A stretch of 51,176 nt of DNA from ANME-2 cluster archaeon (GTDB lineage Archaea; Halobacteriota; Methanosarcinia; Methanosarcinales; Methanocomedenaceae), in assembly GCA_014237145.1 (NCBI GenBank), contig JAAXOC010000025.1, forward strand, positions 1 through 51,176, read 5' to 3'. How positions within the stretch are numbered: position 1 is the first letter of the stretch; every line of letters begins with the position of its first letter. The translations under genes were made by a program, and so were the position numbers. Below are positions 7,578 to 14,479 of this stretch, in pieces. A model generated the notes under the pieces. It was given only the letters and a program-made list of their open reading frames with translations, was not told the DNA's origin and did not search any database.

Positions 7578-8264
7578 ATGTACAGCCTGACTGATGTGGC
7601 TCCTACAATTGCCAGCATCCTGCATGTGTCACTGCCAAAGACCGACGGTGTACCGATACCTGCAATAGTCAGAGATTTGGAAGACTGCAATAAACTGGTA
7701 TTGATAATTGTTGATGGTCTTGGTATGAGCCTCTATGAAACATATAAACTCTATTTCAATTTCAATGGCATGGTATTAGGGTGCAAAGGGGTTTCCATGC
7801 ATACCACACCTGCCATTGCAACCATCCTTACGGGTCTGTATCCTCACAACCACGGAGTGTTTGAGACCCGGCATGTCTATACGTCAGACCCCATCTCAGT
7901 TGTGGAGTTAGCCAGTATGCAGGGTATAGTGTCGGCAGTAATTATGGAGAAAAATGGCGCAAAATCATTCAGGGTTGATCGAGTAGTTGAAGTAGAAGAG
8001 GAGGATGCTGTACGATACGACTACCAGGTAAAGGACGCATTGATCGAAGCAGAACAAAAGAGTGTTTTTACTGTTGCACATTTCAGGATTCTGGATAGAT
8101 ATTATCATGACAATAAGAGTACCGAAGAAGCGGTTGAAATTCTTGCTATGAACTTAAAGGATATCACAATAAGCTCGAAGAATACAGGAATCATGATTTG
8201 TGGTGACCACCCTCCACACAACGAAAAAAATAATATTGTGCCTTTGATTACATTTTGCCTATAA
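7578..8264 (+). CDS. Alkaline phosphatase-superfamily (phosphodiesterase-like) protein
   Basis: 228 residues. KLVLIIVDGLG (about residues 37-47) carries the first metal-binding Asp. MHTTPAIATILTGLYPHNHGV gives the Thr nucleophile region and the family's TGxxPHxHGV signature. GDHPPHNE near residue 210 holds the Asp-His metal ligands. This is the alkaline phosphatase/nucleotide pyrophosphatase fold, at short length and without signal peptide, so a cytoplasmic phosphatase or phosphodiesterase of unknown substrate is likely. Both metal-site segments are present, so it may be active. The start is the ATG after an AT-rich promoter-like stretch; no strong ribosome site is seen, consistent with a short leader. 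Confidence 0.72.
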   Translation: MYSLTDVAPTIASILHVSLPKTDGVPIPAIVRDLEDCNKLVLIIVDGLGMSLYETYKLYFNFNGMVLGCKGVSMHTTPAIATILTGLYPHNHGVFETRHVYTSDPISVVELASMQGIVSAVIMEKNGAKSFRVDRVVEVEEEDAVRYDYQVKDALIEAEQKSVFTVAHFRILDRYYHDNKSTEEAVEILAMNLKDITISSKNTGIMICGDHPPHNEKNNIVPLITFCL

Positions 8265-8370
8265 ATTAAGATGACATATAAATTATAGCAAAGATGAGCG
8301 AGATGAATTATTATAGAATGTTGGGTAAATGATATATTAAATGTGTTTCATATGTAACACAGGTGATATA

Positions 8371-8613
8371 TTGACGAGTGTTCAGGTGAATATACGTACA
8401 ACTCCATTTCTTGCTAAAGAACTGGATGTAATCGTTAAAGAAGGTTATTTTAGAAACAGGACCGAAGCGGTTAACGAGGCTATCCGGCTGCTTATTAGGC
8501 GATATGAACTCAGCAAAATAAAAGCATCCATTGAAAGTATCAGGGAAGATACCGAAAAGTATCCTGAACTTTCAGACGTTGTGGAATCAATGCGTGAAGA
8601 GGAAGATGGGTGA
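8371..8613 (+). CDS. Ribbon-helix-helix (CopG/ParD-type) DNA-binding protein
   Basis: 80 residues from the TTG at 8371, chosen because AGGTGAT lies 6 nt upstream and the protein then opens MTSVQVNIRTTPF, typical of a ribbon-helix-helix strand. An ATG at 8341 would add ten residues without a ribosome site. The core has the beta strand, helix 1 (LAKELDVIVKEGYF) and helix 2 (RTEAVNEAIRLLIRRYE), then an acidic tail. It should act as a dimeric repressor, in many genomes the antitoxin of a type II pair. No toxin frame follows: only an 18-codon frame from 8606 and no PIN or RelE sequence, so it may be an orphan. Confidence 0.75.
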   Translation: MTSVQVNIRTTPFLAKELDVIVKEGYFRNRTEAVNEAIRLLIRRYELSKIKASIESIREDTEKYPELSDVVESMREEEDG

Positions 8614-8893
8614 GGGGGTTGCTTGCATCTTCAATTTTGTGCATCCGGGAAAATATCTATAACTAAAACTGTGACGCTAAAATTGGAGCACGGAAAAAAC
8701 TTGATAGTAGCGACTACAATTTACTTAAAAATAAAATGGAAACATATGAACCTGAATAAGATTCATCCTCCCCAAAATATGGACGTAAATACGATATTGA
8801 GGGTAAGTCCGGTCGATAAAAGTAGTCAGTATAAGTGACATATGTAATCATTAAATACTTTCCAAACCAATAATCTTTAAGGAGATTTTAATA

Positions 8894-9118
8894 ATGGAAA
8901 AATATACGCTCCCTGTTGTAATAGAAAATGACGAATATGGCTATTTTGCAATGTGTCCAGCATTGCAGGGTTGTTACTCCCAGGGGGACACTTATGAGGA
9001 AGCTCTTGAAAATATAAAAGATGCTATCCGCCTGCATTTAGAAGATATCATCGAAAGCGGAGAGGTAATTGAAAAGATGAACTCTTTCAGCCTTGTTGCT
9101 CTTGAGGTAACTGCATGA
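8894..9118 (+). CDS. hicB: HicB-family antitoxin
   Basis: 74 residues. It follows the HicB partial RNase-H fold: an opening strand (YTLPVVIEND), YGYFAMCPALQGCYSQGDT, then helix EEALENIKDAIRLHLEDIIE. It should neutralise the downstream HicA. AAGGAG lies 10 nt before the ATG. It is short and lacks the C-terminal DNA-binding domain of longer HicB forms, so autoregulation would rely on another element. The stop overlaps the HicA start by 4 bases (ATGA), indicating translational coupling in antitoxin-toxin order. Confidence 0.9.
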   Translation: MEKYTLPVVIENDEYGYFAMCPALQGCYSQGDTYEEALENIKDAIRLHLEDIIESGEVIEKMNSFSLVALEVTA

Positions 9119-9348
9119 GCGAGAAGTTGCCAAGGGTAACCGCAAATGAGATGATAAAAATAGTTGAAAAATTGGGATTTCATTTATCAAGGCAGTCGGG
9201 CAGTCATAAAATATTCAAAAATAATGACGGAAAAAGAGTAACTATTGCTTACCACAGTGGAAAAATCCTGCATCCAAAAATTATTAAAAGTATATTAGTT
9301 GATGTGGGAATATCTGTGGATGAATTTAAGAAGATTATAAAAAGGTAA
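9115..9348 (+). CDS. hicA: HicA-family mRNA interferase toxin
   Basis: 77 residues with the double-stranded-RNA-binding-like HicA fold: LPRVTANEMIKIVEKLGF, then RQSGSHKIFKN with the catalytic His in GSH, and a C-terminal helix ending the LHPKIIKSILVDVGISVDEF stretch. HicA cleaves mRNA when free of HicB. Length is normal and the active-site His is present, so it is probably functional. It overlaps hicB by 4 bases. Related dead fragments lie at 98-159, 7028-7106 and 14138-14275. Confidence 0.9.
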   Translation: MSEKLPRVTANEMIKIVEKLGFHLSRQSGSHKIFKNNDGKRVTIAYHSGKILHPKIIKSILVDVGISVDEFKKIIKR

Positions 9349-9711
9349 AAGTATTACCCCCAAAAGATGCTAAAAACTTCCTACTTTTAGCTTGTTCCGT
9401 GCCTTTTATTTATCGATTAAATCCAAAACGAGAATTGAATGATAGAAATCCTCATGCACCAACGCCAATGCCCCGGACTTTGCGAATCGACGTCTGGAGT
9501 TTATAGCCCAAGTGCAGAAACCCTCCCCCCAATCATAACAAATCTTCGAATTCATCAATATCAAGCCCGGCAGCTTTATTTTAATTCCTCAACAGTCCTG
9601 GTTTTAGTTCTTTAATGTAGTTGATCAAACACCTCCAAAGTAATATTGAAATAATTCCATGCCGGTCATAAAAGAAGGACTTAAATATCACCTCGATTCA
9701 AGATAACAGTT
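9349..9711. other. Gene-free stretch between hicA and the regulator
   Basis: No convincing gene on either strand. A diverged copy of the dispersed hairpin repeat lies at 9467-9499 (AATGCCCCGGACTTTGCGAA...), preceded by bases similar to 4064-4090. The last ~30 bases hold TTAAATATC, a likely TATA box for the gene starting at 9712. Confidence 0.5.
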
Positions 9712-10170
9712 ATGACCCAGATAGATAATAAAGTCTTCAAAGCAATGGGAAGCTCCACCCGTATGAATATGCTGGAGGTACTGACTGATACTGAGATGCA
9801 TATTTCAGGACTGGCAAAGGAATTGAATATCTCTGTCCCTGTTGCCGCAAAGCATGTCAGGATATTGGAAGATGCCGACCTTATTGAAAGAAAAGAATTC
9901 GGTAGAACCCATGTACTCAAGCTCAAATCAAAAAATATGTATAATATTCTCGATAAGTTTGCTAAAGTCGATACAATTGAACTACCAGAAGGAAGCAGCC
10001 TGTTAGATGCACTAAGAAGCGTGTCGGCTGTAGAGGTTAAGAGAGTGGGCAATCGGGAATATGTAATATCTACAGATGGTGAAGAAGGATTATTCCTGTA
10101 TGAGATTGATGGAAAACCCTCAGATAAAACAGTTGATGAATATTTATTGGAGAAAGATGTCACAGTTTAA
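9712..10170 (+). CDS. Winged-helix repressor with a probable DUF4430 (cobalamin-binding-like) C-terminal domain
   Basis: 152 residues. Residues 1-75 form an ArsR-like winged helix (STRMNMLEVL, ISGLAKELNISVPVAAKHVRIL with the recognition helix, then the wing ERKEFGRTHVLKL). Residues ~92-152 read SSLLDALRSV...GNREYVIST-DGEEGLFLYEIDGKP...DEYLLEKDVTV. That follows the order of the DUF4430/transcobalamin C-terminal beta domain (xLDAL, yVtsIdG, W/LyyvNGk, a closing loop). Placement directly before btuFCD-cbiZ suggests that it senses corrinoid and controls uptake. The winged helix is clear. The DUF4430 call and the ligand are inference from motif order and neighbours. Confidence 0.75.
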   Translation: MTQIDNKVFKAMGSSTRMNMLEVLTDTEMHISGLAKELNISVPVAAKHVRILEDADLIERKEFGRTHVLKLKSKNMYNILDKFAKVDTIELPEGSSLLDALRSVSAVEVKRVGNREYVISTDGEEGLFLYEIDGKPSDKTVDEYLLEKDVTV

Positions 10171-10301
10171 TGGAAGAAACTGGTGCCTGTGACCAAGAAG
10201 AAGATATCTGTAAATATCAAGAACTGATGGATCCAATAGTGGTAATTAACTTGAGATACATTAAATCACATTTTCATTTGACTGCGCCCACATTGTATTG
10301 A
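10170..10301 (+). CDS. Possible 43-residue peptide coupled to the regulator
   Basis: An ATG overlaps the regulator's stop (TAATG) and opens a frame of 43 codons with two cysteines (GAC and DIC near residues 7 and 14) and an acidic N-terminus. The overlap is the only support. Its latter half looks less like a protein, so it could be chance. No known family. Confidence 0.25.
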   Translation: MEETGACDQEEDICKYQELMDPIVVINLRYIKSHFHLTAPTLY

Positions 10302-10340
10302 CCCCTTTTTGGCTAACACCTGTAACCCAGAACACCAGTA

Positions 10341-10348
10341 TTATATAT
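10341..10348 (+). promoter_or_regulatory. TATA box for the btuFCD-cbiZ operon
   Basis: TTATATAT centred ~36 nt before the ATG at 10381. Archaeal transcription usually starts ~25 nt after the box, placing the start near 10370. This argues for translation from 10381 rather than the ATGs at 10360 or 10363. Confidence 0.5.
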
Positions 10349-10380
10349 GAAATCTCCAGATGATGTCAGAGGAATTACTA

Positions 10381-11436
10381 ATGCTAAAAACATCCCATAT
10401 CGTTTTGTTTATTCTAACCGTAACCGTATTATTGACCCCGACCACACTGGCGTATCCCATCAATATCACTGACAATTTCGGATGCACAGTGACGATTGAA
10501 AAAACACCAATGCGCATCGTATCCCTGTCCCCGTGTAACACAGAGATATTATTTGCGGTTGGTGCCGGCGACAGAGTAGTTGCCGGAACCACGTATGATA
10601 CATATCCTCCTGAAGCTGTCAATCTATCCAAGATCGGTGGATTCTCGAGCGTAAATATCGAAGCAGTGGTGAACATGTCTCCTGATCTTGTCCTTGCCGA
10701 ACACGGCAACGGCGAGGAAACGATCAATGCATTGAAGAACCTGGACCTCAAAGTGGTCTCATTAAACCCAAAAACAATGGATGACATTCTTGAGAACATC
10801 CGGCTTGTTGGGAACATCACAGGAAACGATGCTGCTGCTGAATCGCTCACAGCGGATATGACACAGCAGATAAGGGATATAACATACATAACCGAATATA
10901 TCCCAGACAGCAGAAAGCCCCGAGTGCTTTATATCGTCTGGCATGACCCCATGTATGCAGCAGGTGCAGGTTCCTTCCCTGACGACCTGATACAAATGGC
11001 TGGCGGTAAAAATATAGTAGAGGTAGTAGGCTGGCCAGTTATAAGTATTGAAGACGTTGTTGATAAAAACCCGCAGATCATAATATGTTCAGGCATGGGT
11101 GGAGGGTCATACACTATAATGGAAGCCATAACAGGTAACCAGGTACTGGCGCAAACGGATGCAGTGAAAAATAATAAAGTCTATCCTGTAGACGATCCGA
11201 ACACGATCGAGCTGGCAGGTCCGAGGATCGTCCAGGGGTTAGCTGAACTGCATGGGTTTATCGCACCTGATATCCAGCCCGCGGAGAACGTATCACCCAC
11301 ACAAGCCGCTGAAACCCAAAAAGGAGCATCTCCAGATAATTCGAATGACACATCCGATGCATCTTCGATACCCGGCTTTGGTATGATACTTGCACTTGGC
11401 ATGATATTGATGGTTTATTTAAAACGGGAGAGATAA
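10381..11436 (+). CDS. btuF: Corrinoid ABC transporter substrate-binding protein with PGF-CTERM anchor
   Basis: 351 residues from the ATG at 10381, which has AGAGGA upstream and lies after the TATA box. Signal peptide at residues 1-24; there is no lipobox Cys. The body is a class III binding protein (ITDNFGCTVTIEKTPMRIVS, LSPCNTEILFAVGAGDRVV, the second lobe from RKPRVLYIVW). A Ser/Thr/Asn-rich linker of ~40 residues leads to PGFG, a hydrophobic helix and KRER at the very end, which is the PGF-CTERM signal processed by archaeosortase A. The protein should capture B12 or cobinamide outside and deliver it to BtuCD. Cargo is inferred from cbiZ in the operon; heme or siderophore binding proteins share the fold. 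Confidence 0.85.
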   Translation: MLKTSHIVLFILTVTVLLTPTTLAYPINITDNFGCTVTIEKTPMRIVSLSPCNTEILFAVGAGDRVVAGTTYDTYPPEAVNLSKIGGFSSVNIEAVVNMSPDLVLAEHGNGEETINALKNLDLKVVSLNPKTMDDILENIRLVGNITGNDAAAESLTADMTQQIRDITYITEYIPDSRKPRVLYIVWHDPMYAAGAGSFPDDLIQMAGGKNIVEVVGWPVISIEDVVDKNPQIIICSGMGGGSYTIMEAITGNQVLAQTDAVKNNKVYPVDDPNTIELAGPRIVQGLAELHGFIAPDIQPAENVSPTQAAETQKGASPDNSNDTSDASSIPGFGMILALGMILMVYLKRER

Positions 11437-11448
11437 GAAATAACTACC

Positions 11449-12519
11449 ATGGCTAAACCCGGCAAGTCGGTTATACTTATACTGGCATTACTCCTGATTG
11501 CAGCAGTGATCAGCAATACAGCTATAGGCTCTACCAGTATTTCTCCGGATGTCAGCGCAAAGATCCTGGTAACTAAAATATTTGAGAGTATATTAGAAAT
11601 AACCGGAAAGATATTCCCGTCTGTCGTCGCAAATGTCCAGGCGAACGGGTATTATCCAGTTGATAAGACCTGGACTGACAGCCAGGAGGTCATTATCAGC
11701 GATATCCGCCTTCCCAGGGTACTCCTCGCAGCCCTGGTGGGTGCAGCCTTAAGCACAGCAGGCTGTGCAATGCAGGGATTGTTGAAAAACCCAATGGCTG
11801 ACCCATATATTATCGGGATGTCATCAGGTGCGGCACTGGGAGCATCACTTGCTTTTGTGCTGCTGCTGCCGGTCCAGCTCCTCTCATTTATAGGGGCTGT
11901 TATCACAATATTTGTAGTATACAACATATCAAAGATCGGGGGTAAAGTGCCGGTCGATACACTCTTACTGTCTGGTATAGCAGTTGGTTCGCTGCTCGCT
12001 GCACTCACTTCCCTGATCATATTCATATCCCATTCACCTCACCAGATAATCTTCTGGTTGATGGGCGGACTCTGGACAGCAAGCTGGGATAAGGTGAAGA
12101 TCACATCTGTCATGATAATTTTTGGTATCCTTGTGCTGTATCGTTTTGCCTGGAGCCTGAATGTAATGCTGCTGGGAGAAGAACAGGCGCAGTACCTGGG
12201 TATAAATATTGAGAAGGTGAAGCGCTACGTGCTGGTATTGTCCGCACTTATCACGGCTGCTGCTGTATCTGTCAGCGGTATCATCGGGTTTGTGGGGCTT
12301 ATCATTCCTCATATCATGCGCATAATAGTTGGTCCCGACCACAGGATACTTTTTCCGGCTTCAACCCTGATGGGTGCAGTCTTTCTGGTACTCTGCGATA
12401 CCTTTTCCAGGACTATCATAGACTCGGTCGAACTACCAGTGGGTATCGTGACTGCCATGTTCGGTGCACCGTTTTTCATATACCTGTTACGAAAGAGGAG
12501 GCAAAGCCTGTATGCTTGA
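11449..12519 (+). CDS. btuC: Corrinoid ABC transporter permease (FecCD/BtuC family)
   Basis: 356 residues with about ten membrane helices. The family's LPRVLLAALVGAALSTAGCAMQGLLKNPMADPYIIG block is present (residues ~82-117), as is GIIGFVGLIIPHIMRIIVGPDHR, which contains the coupling helix touching the ATPase. It forms the membrane channel for the substrate carried by BtuF. It starts 12 nt after btuF and its end overlaps btuD by 8 nt, so it belongs to one operon. Length is typical. Corrinoid specificity is inferred from the neighbouring regulator and cbiZ. Confidence 0.88.
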   Translation: MAKPGKSVILILALLLIAAVISNTAIGSTSISPDVSAKILVTKIFESILEITGKIFPSVVANVQANGYYPVDKTWTDSQEVIISDIRLPRVLLAALVGAALSTAGCAMQGLLKNPMADPYIIGMSSGAALGASLAFVLLLPVQLLSFIGAVITIFVVYNISKIGGKVPVDTLLLSGIAVGSLLAALTSLIIFISHSPHQIIFWLMGGLWTASWDKVKITSVMIIFGILVLYRFAWSLNVMLLGEEQAQYLGINIEKVKRYVLVLSALITAAAVSVSGIIGFVGLIIPHIMRIIVGPDHRILFPASTLMGAVFLVLCDTFSRTIIDSVELPVGIVTAMFGAPFFIYLLRKRRQSLYA

Positions 12520-13297
12520 GATTCGAGACCTGAGCGCCGGTTATGGACACAGGCATGTCCTTGAGCATATATCACTCAAAGCCAGTGAAGGAGAAGTTGT
12601 AGGGATCATAGGATCCAATGGTTCAGGAAAAACAACGCTGTTGAAGACCATAACAAAGGTTTTAGAACCCATCTCAGGGACAGTTCTTATCGATGGGACG
12701 AATGTTAATGAGATGCAAAGCAAAGAGATTGCAAAAAAGGTGGCAGTTGTCTCACAGGTGATCTCAATAAACTTCGAGTTCACTGTGGAAGATATCGTGT
12801 TAATGGGGCGGACTCCTTATATCAAAGGATCTGAAACTGTTGAGGATATCAATATAGTGAGGGATGCTATGGAAAAAACAAACACATTTTTTTTGAAAGA
12901 CAGGTTGATCACGCAGTTAAGCGGCGGGGAACTGCAGCGGGTGATCATTGCAAGGGCGTTTGCACAGAATCCGAATATCCTGCTTCTGGATGAGCCAACT
13001 TCACATCTTGATATAACGAATCAGATCGATATTTTAAATCTTATAAAGAATGCCTCTCGAAAGGGTATGGTTGTGGTAGCAGTTATCCACGACCTGAACC
13101 TTGCTGCCTATTATTGCGATAAGATATGTCTTCTCCAGGACGGGAAACTGATCTCAGCTGGCAGCCCTGAGCAAGTGCTGACCTCGTCTAATATTGAACG
13201 TGCATTTAATATTACGGTAAAAGTAATACCAAATGAAATTACAAACTCGCTTTATGTAATACCTGTACTGGAGCCGCTGCATGATACATTACATTAA
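12512..13297 (+). CDS. btuD: Corrinoid ABC transporter ATP-binding protein
   Basis: 261 residues from the ATG at 12512, with GAGGAGG 9 nt upstream inside btuC. Walker A GSNGSGKT (~residues 34-41), the Q-loop region VVSQVISINFEF, signature LSGGELQR, Walker B ILLLDEPTSHLD and the switch His (AVIHDLN) are all intact. It powers import through BtuC. It overlaps btuC at its start and cbiZ at its end by 17 nt, which couples translation across the operon. Confidence 0.9.
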   Translation: MLEIRDLSAGYGHRHVLEHISLKASEGEVVGIIGSNGSGKTTLLKTITKVLEPISGTVLIDGTNVNEMQSKEIAKKVAVVSQVISINFEFTVEDIVLMGRTPYIKGSETVEDINIVRDAMEKTNTFFLKDRLITQLSGGELQRVIIARAFAQNPNILLLDEPTSHLDITNQIDILNLIKNASRKGMVVVAVIHDLNLAAYYCDKICLLQDGKLISAGSPEQVLTSSNIERAFNITVKVIPNEITNSLYVIPVLEPLHDTLH

Positions 13298-13931
13298 AGA
13301 TTCCACGCTGGTCATCGAGGATGAATTCGAAGCAATTAGTTCAGGCATTAACGGCGGTCGCGGGCATGTGGATCGTCTATTTAACCATCAGGTGCAGCCG
13401 GGCTTTAACCACTTCGAACCTGCACAGTATCTGGACCGACTGGCTGATTCTCTTCAGATAAGGAGACCATATTTCGGACTACTAACAGCGGTGAACATGG
13501 ACGATCTGTGCGTGAGGATAGATGACTACCTGACAACGTTTGTCACTGCTGGTATCACTCATCCTTCAGGCTTCAGGGTAATGGCAAATATAACTGAAAA
13601 TGGGTGTGAAAATCTAAATCTAAATTGGGCAGGCACCATCAATATTATTCTTGTTGTTAACGGGACCCTGTCCGAAGGTGCAATGGCAGGTGCGATCATT
13701 ACAGCCACTGAGGCTAAAGGCCTTGCGCTGATGGAAATGGGATACGATTTTTTAGGAACTACCACTGATGCGGTGATAGTGGCATACTCGAAACAATCCT
13801 CACCGTACATAGAATATGCCGGATCGTATACGGAGTTTGGTGAGAAGATCACAGGAACTGTTGTTAGATGTGTTAAAGAGGGGATAAGGAAAACGGAGAA
13901 GAGAAACGAGGATGGGAATGAATCTGAATAA
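13281..13931 (+). CDS. cbiZ: Adenosylcobinamide amidohydrolase
   Basis: 216 residues matching CbiZ throughout: an early block with SSGINGG, HPSGFRVMANITENG in the middle, INIILVVNGTLSEGAMAGAIITATEAKGLAL, then GTTTDAVIVAY. CbiZ removes the aminopropanol (or nucleotide) arm of adenosylcobinamide or pseudo-B12 to give adenosylcobyric acid, so that scavenged corrinoids can be rebuilt as the cell's own cobamide. It starts inside btuD and ends the operon, showing that BtuFCD imports corrinoids that need remodelling. The last ~15 residues are charged and probably disordered. Confidence 0.92.
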   Translation: MIHYIKDSTLVIEDEFEAISSGINGGRGHVDRLFNHQVQPGFNHFEPAQYLDRLADSLQIRRPYFGLLTAVNMDDLCVRIDDYLTTFVTAGITHPSGFRVMANITENGCENLNLNWAGTINIILVVNGTLSEGAMAGAIITATEAKGLALMEMGYDFLGTTTDAVIVAYSKQSSPYIEYAGSYTEFGEKITGTVVRCVKEGIRKTEKRNEDGNESE

Positions 13932-13952
13932 CGAGTGCATTTTTATCTCAAT

Positions 13953-14030
13953 CGTTATACTCCGCAACTCTGCTGCAACTCTGCTGCGCAACTCTGCTGC
14001 GGTTTGGTGTGACGTCGCAACGTTTGACTG
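13953..14030 (+). repeat. Dispersed repeat with triplicated CAACTCTGCTG unit
   Basis: Copy of the repeat at 3251-3308, with the CAACTCTGCTG unit present three times in a row before GGTTTGGTGTGACGTCG. It starts about 20 bases after cbiZ and is the only copy with the expansion. Confidence 0.65.
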
Positions 14031-14137
14031 AAGTTTTGGAGTCGACTAAACCATCGGGTGAATTGATTTTTACTCTTCAAGCCATTTTAGGGGCAGAAAT
14101 GAGCGTGGAAGCAGCTTGCTGATGCTTATAATGGTAA

Positions 14138-14275
14138 ATCCAATCCATTCCTGACGCTATGGAAACCTATGGAACAGTAGTTCCTCTACACAAAGAACTT
14201 GCAAAAGGAACATTACTTGACATTCTTCATCAAACCGGGTTGAGTAGAGATGACCTGTAAGAACTGCTCAAGTGA
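14138..14275 (+). pseudogene. HicA toxin C-terminal remnant with premature stop
   Basis: The frame through 14159-14257 reads METYGTVVPLHKELAKGTLL, then DILHQTGLSRDDL, which is the C-terminal half of HicA/YcfA-like toxins (VPxH..xLxxGTLxxIL.x.GLSxxxL). TAA at 14258 then interrupts before ELLK and a second stop. The catalytic GSH half is missing upstream and in-frame stops precede it. No hicB partner is seen. It belongs to a different HicA subtype from the intact gene at 9115, so it is not a simple duplicate. Confidence 0.6.
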
Positions 14276-14406
14276 AAAACCAAATATACGCCTCCCCCTT
14301 TTTTTACCACCCTCCGGGCTTCCCGTCTCCTGTCATTCTCACTGCACTCCGGCGTCCTCTCCCTTGCTAAATAGTAACATTACTTTCACCCCGCTAGGCT
14401 GCAAGT

Positions 14407-14413
14407 TATATAA
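14407..14413 (+). promoter_or_regulatory. Possible TATA box for recQ
   Basis: TATATAA in the 204-base gap between the hicA remnant and recQ, about 70 nt before the ATG. This would give a leader of ~45 nt. The rest of that gap (14276-14479) is C-rich with no gene that I trust. Confidence 0.35.
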
Positions 14414-14479
14414 GGCTTATGCCATATTGGAGATCACAATTAAAAGCACCTATCTGTAAAATAATCAGTAATTTTCGGT

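Noticed and set aside
8623-8838. 71-codon frame after the ribbon-helix-helix gene, as a possible toxin
   Set aside because: No resemblance to PIN, RelE or other toxin families, no ribosome site and no overlap with the putative antitoxin.
10302-10380. Cobalamin riboswitch before btuF
   Set aside because: The gap is too short after the TATA box for a ~200-nt riboswitch and no B12-box sequence was seen.
14250-14459. 69-codon frame before recQ
   Set aside because: Starts inside the hicA remnant; Pro/Ser/Leu-rich content follows from the C-rich DNA and no ribosome site is present.
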